Both the position numbers and the translations under genes were made by a program. Below the pieces are notes generated by a model. The model searched no databases. It was not told where the DNA came from and was given only the letters and a program-made list of their open reading frames with translations. From positions 2,808,460 through 2,872,459 of the forward strand of contig FJOG01000002.1 of assembly GCA_900073065.1 (NCBI GenBank): a stretch of DNA of 64,000 bases, given 5' to 3'. Origin of the DNA: Phialocephala subalpina (lineage: Eukaryota > Ascomycota > Leotiomycetes > Helotiales > Mollisiaceae). This document shows positions 47,321 to 57,513 of this stretch, one piece after another (positions within the stretch are counted from its first letter, which is position 1; each line of letters starts with the position of its first letter).

Positions 47321-48795
47321 CTAAGCCTTCCCATTCGAGACTCGACCTGAACGACGTCTACCTGTACTTGGGACATCATCCTCTTTCTTCTTGCTTGCCT
47401 TGGATGAAGTCTTCGTCGGTTCCGGCGCAGGTTTGTCGATTGTTTGGCGTTTCTTCGCTCTACCCTTCGCTGGTGCCTCAACGGTCTCGGCGTCTGGCTG
47501 CTCGGGTTCTGCGGACGTCTTCCTCTTCCGTGAAGCTTTGGCCTTGGTCTTCGCCGTGGGTTCCTCGGTCTTCACTTCATCACCTGAGGAATCGTCTTTC
47601 AGCTTCTTCACTTTTGCTTTTCCTCTAGCTGACTTCTCCGTTTCGACGATCTCTTCGCCGGCTTCTGCTTCTTCGACTTTCTCCTTCTTCACATCTCCGG
47701 CAACAGCTCCAGTCTTCTTCTGAACGCTCGGGACTATGGCACTTGTCCTCCCACCAACCGTTAGGTGGATGATTTTCTCGCCGTTAGGTAAAGACTTCGG
47801 AGCGTCCTTCTTCCCCTTCCCCCAGCGATGCATAAAAAGCCACTCTTCGGGAAACTTGCTGGAATCTCCTAGCACATCAACCGCTGTCTGACAGACATAC
47901 ATTATGGATTCGTGAAGCTGTTTCAAATGTGCATCGCTGAATGTATCGCTGTACTGCTCCGGATGTAGTTTTGCGTGATACATGATCTCATCGCTAGATA
48001 GCATCAGAAAGGGACCCGTAAGGAGTGTTTCAAGGTATTCTTACCCAACCCAATTTCCAATCCCAGAGATGTTTGCTTGATCGAGGAGTAGAGCCTTGAC
48101 AGGAACATGCTTCTTCCTCATTTTCTTCGTGAGCCATTCCACTGTCAGAATGTCCCGGTCGATAATAGGATCTGGGCCGTTCTCTTTCAGTGGCGTTACA
48201 TTTCTAATGTCCTCAGCTGCACAATCAAGGAGGCGAATCCTGGCGAGTCTTCTGGCATCTGTGAATGCTGCTTCAACTTTCGGCTCCTCCTCAGTTTCGA
48301 CCGTGAACTTCCAATACTTTGGTGGCCATACCTCCTCCTCATCTGATTCTTTCGGCCGGTAATGAGCTGAAGGTTCCCCTCGAATGTAGAACCATCCTAT
48401 TACTGTCAACACGCGACCGAAGAGTTCATGACCCGTTGTGAGACAGACCTGTCATTCCAAAATGGAATACTGGATGCGGTGGAGACGACATGGTGAGCCT
48501 ATTGCCACGTTAGCTTGGCCAGAGAGATGATGTTTGAAAGGGATGCCACCAGAAGTATTTGCCCTGTTGACCGGCACTGATCACCTTCTTGCCCGTCAAC
48601 GCCTTTTGGAATTCCGCTCCACTGGTCCCTACTTTCCCAAAGACATTGGCATCGTCTTGAGCTTTAACGACCGAGAGCGTCTTGCCAACAAGGCTCTTGC
48701 GTAGATGGTGTACAATACGCGCGACTGTCAATGTATCAGTGATTAGAACAAGCTTTGAGGTTCAACGATGACATACCCTCAGCTATTTCAGGCAT
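47321..48795 (-). CDS. Fpg/Nei-type DNA glycosylase (formamidopyrimidine-DNA glycosylase)
   Basis: Five minus-strand exons (48795-48777, 48724-48550, 48498-48449, 48396-48045, 47993-47321; introns 51-52 bp) encode 422 aa. It starts MPEIAEV, placing the catalytic Pro2 and Glu3. HFGMTGWFYIRG, the H2TH region (LLLDQANISGIGNWVGDE) and a zincless-finger motif (HLTVGGRTSAIVPSVQKK, about 275-292) match plant and fungal Fpg proteins, which lack the zinc cysteines. By family knowledge it removes oxidised bases in base-excision repair. The last 130 residues are Lys/Glu/Ala-rich and end in GRRRSGRVSNGKA, probably a nuclear or DNA-contact tail. It diverges from PEX11 across 292 bp. Confidence 0.93.
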
Positions 48796-49087
48796 GTTGG
48801 GAGCTCAAGCGAACAGGTACACTCTTGGAATAATTACAAACGCGTAGAGGCAGAAGTTTGAGGTTGACGTAAGATTGACGTCGCGCTAAAACGTGACTGG
48901 AGCTTATGCCTCAATTCAAAGGCACTTCAAAGGCACCCTTGCGTGCTCTCGGGATTCCCTCAGACTTGCCTCGGCCATCCCCGGAATTTCACAGGCAAGC
49001 CACTACTCTCCCACAAAACTCCAACAACCGCCTCCTTCCGAAGACTTCAACTTTCTTTCATCAGTGTCCTAGAAAACAGAACTCACA
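48796..49087. promoter_or_regulatory. Divergent promoter region, DNA glycosylase and PEX11
   Basis: 292 bp separate the two start codons, so both promoters must lie here. No specific motif is called. Confidence 0.5.
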
Positions 49088-49841
49088 ATGGTCGCCGATT
49101 CCCTTGTCTACCACCCCTCGGTGGCCCATTACCTCAAATTCGTTGCTACCACTGTTGGCCGCGATAAGCTCCTCCGAACCCTCCAATACTTTTCCCGATT
49201 CTACGCCTGGTATCTGTTCCGTACAAATGGGACACCGGCAGAAATTGCGCCTTTCGAGGCTATCAAGAAGCAATTCGGTCTTGCGCGCAAGATAATGCGA
49301 GTTGGCAAGAATGTTGAGCACTTCAAAGCCGCTGCGATCGCGGCCGACTCCAAGTCCTTGGACCCGATTGTGAAATACTGTGCTGTTGGCAGGCAGCTTG
49401 GATATGCTGGATACCTTACATTCGATGCTGTTACAGTTCTAGATGCCGCTGGCATCCGGAAGAGTCCCGCGACGCAGAGGTTACAGAAAGAGGCCTACAG
49501 GTGCTGGATGATCGGGTTGCTCTTCAGTACTATGTCAGGGGCATATTCTCTCTATCAATTACGACAACAGCAGTCGAGGATTGATAAGAAGGACGGAGAG
49601 GGAGCTGTTGCTACCAAGAGAATTGAAAAGTTTGTCCCACATCAATGCTTCACAGGTATAACTGGCTAACAAGACTAGGGAACGTTCCGCAATCAACCTC
49701 CAACTTCTCTCCGACCTTTGCGATCTCACAGTCCCGACATCAGCTATCGGCTTGACAAGCTTCGATGATGGATTTGTTGGTTTGGCAGGTACTGTCAGCA
49801 GTTTGATCGGAGTTTACTCGCAATGGAAGAAGACTGCTTAG
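49088..49841 (+). CDS. PEX11: Peroxisomal membrane protein Pex11
   Basis: Two exons (49088-49629 and 49679-49841; 49-bp intron) encode 234 aa, the usual size. Family features are YHPSVAHYLKFVATTVGRDKL near the start, FGLARKIMRVGKN in the amphipathic region, and the C-terminal DLTVPTSAIG...GLAGTVSSLIGVYSQWKK segment. Pex11 remodels the peroxisomal membrane and drives peroxisome elongation and proliferation. The splice AA|GTTTGT...ACTAG|G restores EKERSAINLQ, which fits the family. Confidence 0.94.
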
Positions 49842-50581
49842 GTGGGAGGTGGGGCTCAAAACATAGGTTGAAATGAGGGGTAAAATGGGCGTAAGTTTGC
49901 GACTCTGCTATTCTCTGGATGGGTTTTATGTACTATGGACGAGGCTACAAAGCTATTTGATACCAGTATTCGAATCGAGTTGATGCGTTGAACGTCGAAG
50001 TAAGTCTGCATGTGGGGCCCGTTGGTCCTACACTTCTCTTGTCAAGCTTCACAAGCGAACCCGCGTGAAGATGCAATATCGAGTATTTCCTCAATCTGCA
50101 ATGGAAAGAGAAGTCGTATTGAGATACAGACATGGGGTTGCCCGTTATCTTCGTTGTAGAAAATATCGTCGAGTTTAGTACCATCCATTGCTCCTCGTCT
50201 CTGAAAAGGGTTACAGGTTCTAGGATAATTGGCAAATGTCCGTTTTTCACAACTGAGAATAAGTGCAAAATCCCCTTCAAATTGTCCGTCCGAGATAGGG
50301 ACATTTAGGAGTATCAACGCTAAGTAGCAGAACTTGCTTCGCAGAATGACGATATCCATCAGCACTCCTCGATGTTCAGAAATAACTCGGCGTTCCCAGT
50401 CAAGCTCAGAACAATGCATTCTTTGTTCCCCCTCTTGTCTCCAAAGGTGAGAAGTTTCAATTACTTGTCGGGCAGCGTTCTCAACAAAACATGTTTCCAC
50501 CGTTCTACAAGGTCGTCGAAAAGCGCGCCGCAGCTCGATCTCGACAGCATCCCTACGCCTGCGAGGCTCGAATATCTCAAG
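49842..50581. other. Intergenic upstream of the dead MFS gene
   Basis: No gene supported. Confidence 0.4.
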
Positions 50582-52106
50582 ATGTCGGAGGATCCACCAT
50601 CCGAAAACAATGGACCATCATCGAAGCTCTTCACTGCACCACTGGCCTAGGAGGACACTCTAGCAATCGAGCCTCCTTCTCGTGTAGCTTTAGAGGCTCC
50701 GTATACGATTTTCAGCCGTATGAAGACAATTCTGCTCGTTGCCCTTGCTTCCATGTCAACATGTCTCGGTCCTCTAGCAGCGAACATCTACTATCCCGCA
50801 ATCATCTACCTATCATACGCGTTCAACGTTCCTACAAATTTCATCAATCTTACAATCACGGTCTACCTCGTGTTCCAGTGTCTGGCACCCACGTTCGTTG
50901 GCTCAATCTCTGATGCCATTGGCCGATGTCTAGCATACATCATTTGCTTCATCATTTACCTCGCAGCAGATCTTGGGCTCGCTTTACAAGACAACTATGC
51001 TGGTCTTATGGTTCTACGCTGCCTTCAGAGCACTGACAGCAGTGGTACAGTAGCACTAGCTAACGCCGTGGTCGCAGACATCGCCACATCATCAGAACGC
51101 GGTTCGTACATGTGACACGCGACCTTCGGAGCACTTGTAGGTCCTGCCATTGCACCAGTCATTGGGAGACTTCTTGACCAGTGTTTTGGGTGGCGGTCCA
51201 TCTTCTGGTTTCTGGTCATCATGTCAGGAACTTTATTCCTCATTCTCCTTGCCATTATTCCCGAAACCTGCCGTGCTGTGGTTTGCGATGGCTCTATCCC
51301 GCCTCAGAAGTGGAACATCAGTCTTCTAACCTACCTTCCCGCCGGTTTCTCCGATCCAATCCTGGAACTCCAATCTCCTCGCAACCCCGCACCACAAGAC
51401 GGCCCATCAACTTCCTCGGCACCATTCCGGTAATCTTCTCAAAAAAAGCGTCTTGCATCCTCTTATACACCGGGTTACTTTTTGGAGGCTTCTACACCCT
51501 CATTGCGGCGTTGCTCTCAGACTTCTCACGTAACTTCGGCTTCAGCCCTTTGTTTGTTGGGCTATGCTATTTTCCATTTGGACTTGGATGTATGACTGCC
51601 GCTATTGCAACGGGCAAGATGGTGGATTGGAACTTTCGACTTTCGACGCGTGGCCAAGCAACTTGATCATACCATAATATCTGGACAGCAGAACGACCTC
51701 TCGATCTTCCCTATTGAGAAAGCCAGGATACAAGTGGTCATTCCCCTTGTCTGTCTTGGGGTCCATCAACATTGTTGCCTACGGCTGGGCTTTGCAAATT
51801 CAGGCTATTTCGACAGCTCTACCTGTATCGTTGATATTGTTGTACTTCCTTGGGTTTAACGTGAGCGGTGCATTCAATGCGTTCAGTACGCTGATAGTAG
51901 ATCTCCACCCAGAATCACCTGGAACTGCCACAGTTGCTGCTAATCTGGTCAGATGTTTGATGGGTGCTGGTACTGTTGCGGGTATAAGTCCACTGCTGAA
52001 CAACATTGGAACGGGCTGGGCGAACGTCGTGGTAGCAGGCTGTTGGATTTGTGCTAGCCCTCTATTGAGGATTGTTTGGAAGTACGGTCCACCTTTGAAG
52101 GAATAG
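50582..52106 (+). pseudogene. Broken MFS drug:H+ antiporter (DHA1 type)
   Basis: The frame starts MSEDPPSENNGPSSKLF and soon meets a TAG (50648-50650). It continues with LASMSTCLGPLAANIYYPA, FVGSISDAIGR, LRCLQSTDSSGTVALANAVV and a TGA (51113-51115), then HATFGALVGPAIAPVIGR. Frame changes occur near 51340, 51640 and 51763, and homology ends with PESPGTATVAANLVRCLMGAG and a stop at 52106. Family: DHA1 multidrug transporters of the Qdr/Aqr type. Two stops and at least three shifts mean no functional product. Length and order of TM segments suggest an almost full-length relic. Confidence 0.88.
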
Positions 52107-52858
52107 AGACGAATAAGAGATGCAAACATGGCAGAGGCGAAAGAGGGGAGAGAGCGAATCGGAGATCTTGAGAGTGGTGGTGGGGTTAGCGAAGGAACCG
52201 AAACGAGAGAAAAGGGGCGTGCAGCTGACATGAGAGGCACAAAAGCATAGGATTTAAGGTCTACCGGCAATGTTAGATCATTCCAGGCAAAATACAGTAC
52301 ACGGGAAACACCTATGCTGAGCAGAAGGGACCTGACTCCCGACTGAGATTTTGGTTGTCGCAACCTGCTGCGACCTTACTACCGTCGCAGGGAACTTAAC
52401 TTGGCTATCTTTGCCTCTGAGAGTGGCAATGTGAGGTCCATCTTAATTGATTATTCAAAGTCTGTCCCCCCTTTCTTAGCCTCTCTTCCTCATTCATTTC
52501 ACCTCAAACTTTCAGGATGATGAAATAATTGAGGAACATGTTACATTCACAAATTGGCGACGGATACTCGCAGACAGCCTCTACTGTAATACCTTGAATT
52601 ATTCGGCTCGCCTTTCTCTGGCTTCGGACTAGCTTGATTGGCGAAGAGGGATCTGCAGAGTTATCTGGAGAGCTGATTCGCCTTCATGACCTTGTCACAG
52701 TACACTTGCGGCGCAGTCAATGGCTGGCTGAATCTTGACTTGCAGATCAGTAAGCCCACACTTACTTCAAGATAATGGAACCCTCCAAAGCTTTGATTTC
52801 CTTTTACTGATAGTATTTGATATTTAACTCTCGAGTTAACATTGCGCAAGTCTTCACG
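52107..52858. other. Intergenic upstream of the membrane protein gene
   Basis: No gene supported; promoter region of the next plus-strand gene. Confidence 0.4.
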
Positions 52859-54718
52859 ATGGTATGTGTTTGCACTTTAAGACGAAACATTACTTAGATA
52901 TTTTCTAATCGCTTTCAGCTGTTGAATGACCGGTTTTCTCTGCTTCTACTTCTCAGCCTCGTTTCTCCATCCACGTCCGTCACGTTAGACACTCTTGGCA
53001 TCCTCCCAATCACATATCAATCAAAAGGCATATCGTTCTCGGAATGGGTGTCACTCCTCACACTCTGTGTAACGCCTTTGCTTGCCCACATCATAGCGGG
53101 CATTCCTGACATAGTGTGTTTGTCTGTCCCTCGGAAACACCTCAGCTGGCATCAGAGACTCTGCCAATACAATCCGACGACCATAATATGGCGTTATTTC
53201 GCAATCACTGACCGACGAATTCGTGCCAAGAATTGGGATGCGAACACTCTCGCCGCTTCTAATGCGCTCTTTTGGACTCGTCGAGGATGGGATGGCTCCG
53301 AAGCAATGATACAAAGCAGTCGCAAGTACTGCATCAAACCACCCGATAGCACTCGAATAGGGATTCTGTCCAAGAGTTTCTTCAAGACAATCATCGTCAC
53401 GATTCAAGGTGTTCAGGCAGCGATTCTTCTTGTGGGAGGCTTCACTTCAAGGAACCCTTTTACAACTTCTCTATCAATCAGCTCGATATTCTTTCCTCTG
53501 GCTGTTTTGGGGCTCTTGCGTTTGTGTGCTGCCCCATGGCTGACGGATGATTTCATTTACGTTGAAAATGAACAGCATGAGGCAGTCTCGACGCCTGTAA
53601 CTACATCGTTTGCTGGTGAGTTTATCCGAACAGGAATGGGAGCACCCACAACTGACCGTTAACTAGAGCCCGAAAATGAACAAGGCGTCTATGGCATTTC
53701 TCCAGCACCGAGGGTTGCAGACACCGAGTACAGCAAGGGTTGGGCGGAAGTAAGCCAGAACACAACATCAATACCGATGACACCTTTCAGGACACGAACG
53801 ACATCTTACGAAGGTCTCGCCAATATCACAGATTCCAACATCCAGTCAAGCTTCCGTCCTACGAACAGCTGGTGCGGTCGCCTCTTCCGTGTCTTCTTCC
53901 TGATTCCTACCCTGCTTCTTTGGGTAGTGTGCGTTATGTACATGGTTCCATGGTAAGCCCACCTTCTCGGAGCAATATTACCCTTTCTCTTGTCTCAAGA
54001 GTCTAAATATCCAGAGGCCCCTGGGACATTCTACTCTCCTCTTTGAAGTACTTGAAATAGGAATGCTGACACCGAGATGTTGAATATAGGAGTACCTATG
54101 GGCCAAAACAAAAACAATATCTCACAGCCACATTGTTCATCCTCAACATCACCTACCTGGTATTCCTCAGCGCCACACTATTCACATACACCTACTATTT
54201 CATCCGCGGTCGCTCAGCTACGACAGTTATACCTTGTATCTTCTCCCTCTGTAAGTGTCAATTTCTCGGAGAATTCCTGCTCCCCCCCTCCCCCCCACTT
54301 TCCCAGGGTGCATTAGAGCAATAATGTACTCCGGAGCCATGCACTCCTAAGACATACGCATCTACTCCCTAATTCTTTTAAGAACAGTTAACTAACTCCG
54401 AGATCTTGATAAACAGGGTATTTTATCTATACTGTTGTCCTCCTGGCAATGATGCTTCTCCTGGTCATTGTTGCGGCAATCGAGACGAGGAAGACGCCAT
54501 GTGGGATATATACCAGTTGGCCTGGTGATGTTTGTGATGGAATTTATTTGAACTCGACTGCTACGGATGAGCCGTTTGGGATTGCGTTGAGATATGTGGC
54601 GCCGATGAATGTGACGCAGTTGCCGGAGGGAGAATTCAGGATTGTGGAGTGGGATGGATGGTGTACTGGGAGGGAGGGGAAGAGCCAACTTGTCAAGGCT
54701 GTGAATGGTTCACAGTAA
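52859..54718 (+). CDS. Membrane protein of unknown function
   Basis: Five exons (52859-52861, 52919-53615, 53667-53952, 54090-54250, 54417-54718) give 482 aa. The first exon is just the ATG; no other in-frame ATG precedes the well-formed signal-like segment LLNDRFSLLLLLSLVSPSTSV. Further hydrophobic segments: about 40-65 (WVSLLTLCVTPLLAHIIAGI), 160-220, the exon 3 end (FLIPTLLLWVVCVMYM), exon 4 (LTATLFILNITYLVFLSATLFTY, then VIPCIFSL) and exon 5 (YTVVLLAMMLLLVIVAAI). QYNPTTIIWRYFAITDRRIRAKNWDANTLAASNALFW resembles a group of uncharacterised ascomycete membrane proteins I have seen but cannot name. Function unknown. The two last introns (137 and 166 bp) are long for this window. Confidence 0.7.
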
Positions 54719-54730
54719 CTTTGTAGAGAC

Positions 54731-56452
54731 TTGGAGATACAAGAAATTGATTTCAGGTATGTCTCAAAATTCAGCCACACACGTGAAGGTCTGGACTGCA
54801 AAAATGATAAGTTAGTTCGACAATGTTTGCTAAAAACCCCGGCTCCTAATTTGATTTCTTCTTTGGACTTTCCGTCCAAGAGCCAGACCAAGACCATCTG
54901 TCCTACTGCTTTACACGAAGGATTGTCCGATCATGTCGTCCGGTACGGCTACCTTTCATCATTCCCGGAGCTTCCTGAAGCTGTCCGCCATCACATTTGG
55001 CGATACGCGGGATACGTCCCGCGTGTTGTCAAGATCCATGAGGAGCGTGGGAAGCGATCTTTTCTCGGCAGCAAAGAAAATGGTTCGGTCGACGACAAGC
55101 GCTGGTACACATATATCATGTCGAGGACTCGACCACCGGCTCTCCTTCACATCTGCCGAGAGTCGAGGACACTGGGCCTGGACGAGATAGCGTATGTGAG
55201 CTACCAACGTCAAGCTGAAAATTCTCATTCTCGGAACGATGGAAACATTGATGTAGATGACGCAACACAACCTCCAGTATACATCAACCCAGCAAGAGAT
55301 ATTACGTATCGAGGTAAGAAGACGTGTGTTCAAGGCGGAGCCTTCTTCATTAGATGCAAGAATTGGAAGGAGGAGAAAGAGCCTTTAGGTGCTACGCAGA
55401 TACTGGCTGTAGACATCATGGCTTTCAACTTCTCGAGACAACCATGCGCAGATTTCAAAGTCCGATCTAGGTTTGAACCAATTCCAGGAGTCAATCTTTG
55501 AAGTAGCTCCACAGCTTGGACAAGGGCTCCACGAGCCCCAGCAGCCCCTCCCCCCCCAAGGATTACGTTTGAGTCTGCGAGGGACATCGTGGAGTGTGCC
55601 AAAAGGGGGCTCAAGGAGCTGATGATTATTGTTGGAAACAATGACGATCATGCGGAGGTCAACCTTGTCCCAGTGAAAGGGAACTTGGCGGAAGAGACAC
55701 AACGCTTCAGGCAAGCACGACTCACCCTCGAGTAGTTACGAACGCCCTTCGTGAAATGTTCCAGGAGGAATGGAACAATGGTAGAGGCGCCGACATTATG
55801 CCTCCCACTGTCAACCTTACGACCGTTTAGCGGACTCCAATCAAGCCATTCCCTCAATTTCAGAAACTTCCCAGGGAGCTTCAAGATTACATTTGTGCAT
55901 GTCAGGTCCGAGAATTGTTCAAGTCAATTCTCGGCCAGTTAATCAGCGCCATGGAGATCAACTTGATATTTACAATCGCCAAATCCCTGCACTTCTTCAT
56001 GTCTCTAGGTCGCCTCGAAGAATGGCTCTTAAATCATACTCGAAATTACGACCGAGGACAAAGAACGAACCAGATCCTGCATACATTGACTAAGAATGGG
56101 ATATTCTTTGCTTTCGACCAGCAATATGTGGGCTGACTACACGAAATCGGTCCCTGCGTACAATAAAGGTGTTCAATCGATTGCTCTACCTTCTTTTCAC
56201 GTCGATCGCTGTAATAAAATTTACAAAACAGCGACTGCAAGGAAGTTTCGATGCCGCGAGGTCTTCGTCGTTATTCCAAGCTCGTACGCACATTGTGAAA
56301 TGAACATCGAGCCATTTTGGGAGAAAGAGTGGGGAGAGACCATGCACCACAGAGATGCTAACCGCCGAGGAGCGTGCTGCTTGCATGAGGTCGATCTGGA
56401 GAAGCCACAGAGAATGCAACTGCATTGGTGCCTGATGTACGAAGTGCCATAA
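54731..56452 (+). pseudogene. Decayed gene with two 2EXR domains
   Basis: The first part is open at 54731-55501 without an ATG start. It holds LSSFPELPEAVRHHIWRYAG and PPALLHICRESRTLGL, the 2EXR (F-box-like) signature. After a TGA at 55499-55501 the same frame runs on with RITFESARDIVEC and LMIIVGNNDDHAEVNLVPVKG. A second 2EXR copy follows in changing frames: FPQFQKLPRELQDYI, GPRIVQVNSRPVNQ, IPALLHVSRSPRRMALKSY, and finally GVQSIALPSFHVDRCNKIYK with FRCREVFVVIPSSYAHCEMN up to a stop at 56452. A TAG at about 55828 and several shifts break it. It could be one two-domain gene or two fused tandem copies. Confidence 0.78.
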
Positions 56453-56787
56453 TGCGTCGGTCGAAGAACACCCTGAGCCCGGAAGACTACGAGCGGGAAT
56501 GGTGTCAGAATTGCAGGAGTGATGGATGTCACAGATGTCGAACCCCGCATCATAGGTACTAGCAGGCCGACGGAAGCATAATATGCACGAATGTCCGTGG
56601 CTATAAGAACACATGTTGGAGGAAGAAGGCAAAATGTCAATAGGGACGGACATTGGACGATTGGGCAACAAAACTTCAATATTTCATTTCCAAGTCCTTC
56701 ACATCTTATTTCCTCGCAAACACCTTCGCTCCACTAGTCATCCCCTCCAAGAGCTCCAGTTCCTAAGAGCTTCACTTCCCAAGAGCT
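56453..56787. other. Intergenic between 2EXR relic and member K
   Basis: An AAGAGCTTCACTTCC-type short direct repeat occurs at about 56767-56795. No gene seen. Confidence 0.4.
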
Positions 56788-56941
56788 TCACTTTCCGCAC
56801 TTAGGACACCCGCTCCTCATCACAGGCAAAATACCTCGATCCGGCAGACACTGTCTTGCAACTATTCTTACCGCACGGCTCAAGCCTGATGAATGTTTGA
56901 TGCTTACACCCGAGATGTGGTCTGTAAACTTCGACACACAT
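56788..56941 (-). pseudogene. MC-family microprotein with shifted C-terminal knuckle (member K)
   Basis: A 46-codon minus-strand frame (56941-56801) starts Met-Cys and has cysteines at 2, 12, 23 and 28 with C12-K-H14 and PCGKNSC, a clear family N-terminus. It ends without the expected C-x2-C. One base out of frame the DNA encodes MRSGCPKCGK and a stop at 56788-56790, which is the missing knuckle. The shift lies between about 56830 and 56833 if the family spacing is kept. It is either a frameshifted relic, a sequencing error or a genuinely shortened protein. Confidence 0.55.
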
Positions 56942-57513
56942 TTTTCTGCTGTTGTTGTCTGACTGATATGTTTTTGTCTTGTCTCTTTGGGTTGAGAAAG
57001 CGTAGATCGAGGGTGTGCTTTGAGCTGGTTCTGGAAGTGAAAAGGAAGAAAGACATCAAGTGTTACAAGTTTAAATAGACCGGATATTGAATCAAAAGTG
57101 TGCGACGATATTCATAACTCTCAAAATGTACTAAATGTGATTATAATGACCAAAATCAAATCAGTAAGTGGGAATCACCATTGTGATGGCTTTGGGCGTG
57201 CTTCGGAGCCACCCGATGAATAATGAGTGGCACACGGATGGTGAGACACGTTAACGTAACGACGGAGAGGTTCGAAAGAATATAACTTTCTGTCTAGTTT
57301 ATGATACTTTTCTAAAGGCAGAGGTTGCATCGGATCTCGCTATTGCATCCCATCATTTGCAAGCATTGCAGAATTGACCATAAACTCCGCTTCTCATGCT
57401 TTGAATGCTGCTTGGTAACCCAAACGCCCAGATAGATGATTTGTATAATGAAATTCATGATACAGAGGTAGATACTCCTTTCCCAAGAGATAAATTCGAC
57501 GCCTCGGCCTTCT
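56942..57513. other. Intergenic between member K and ABD1
   Basis: Upstream flank of member K and 3' flank of ABD1. AT-rich; no gene seen. Confidence 0.4.
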
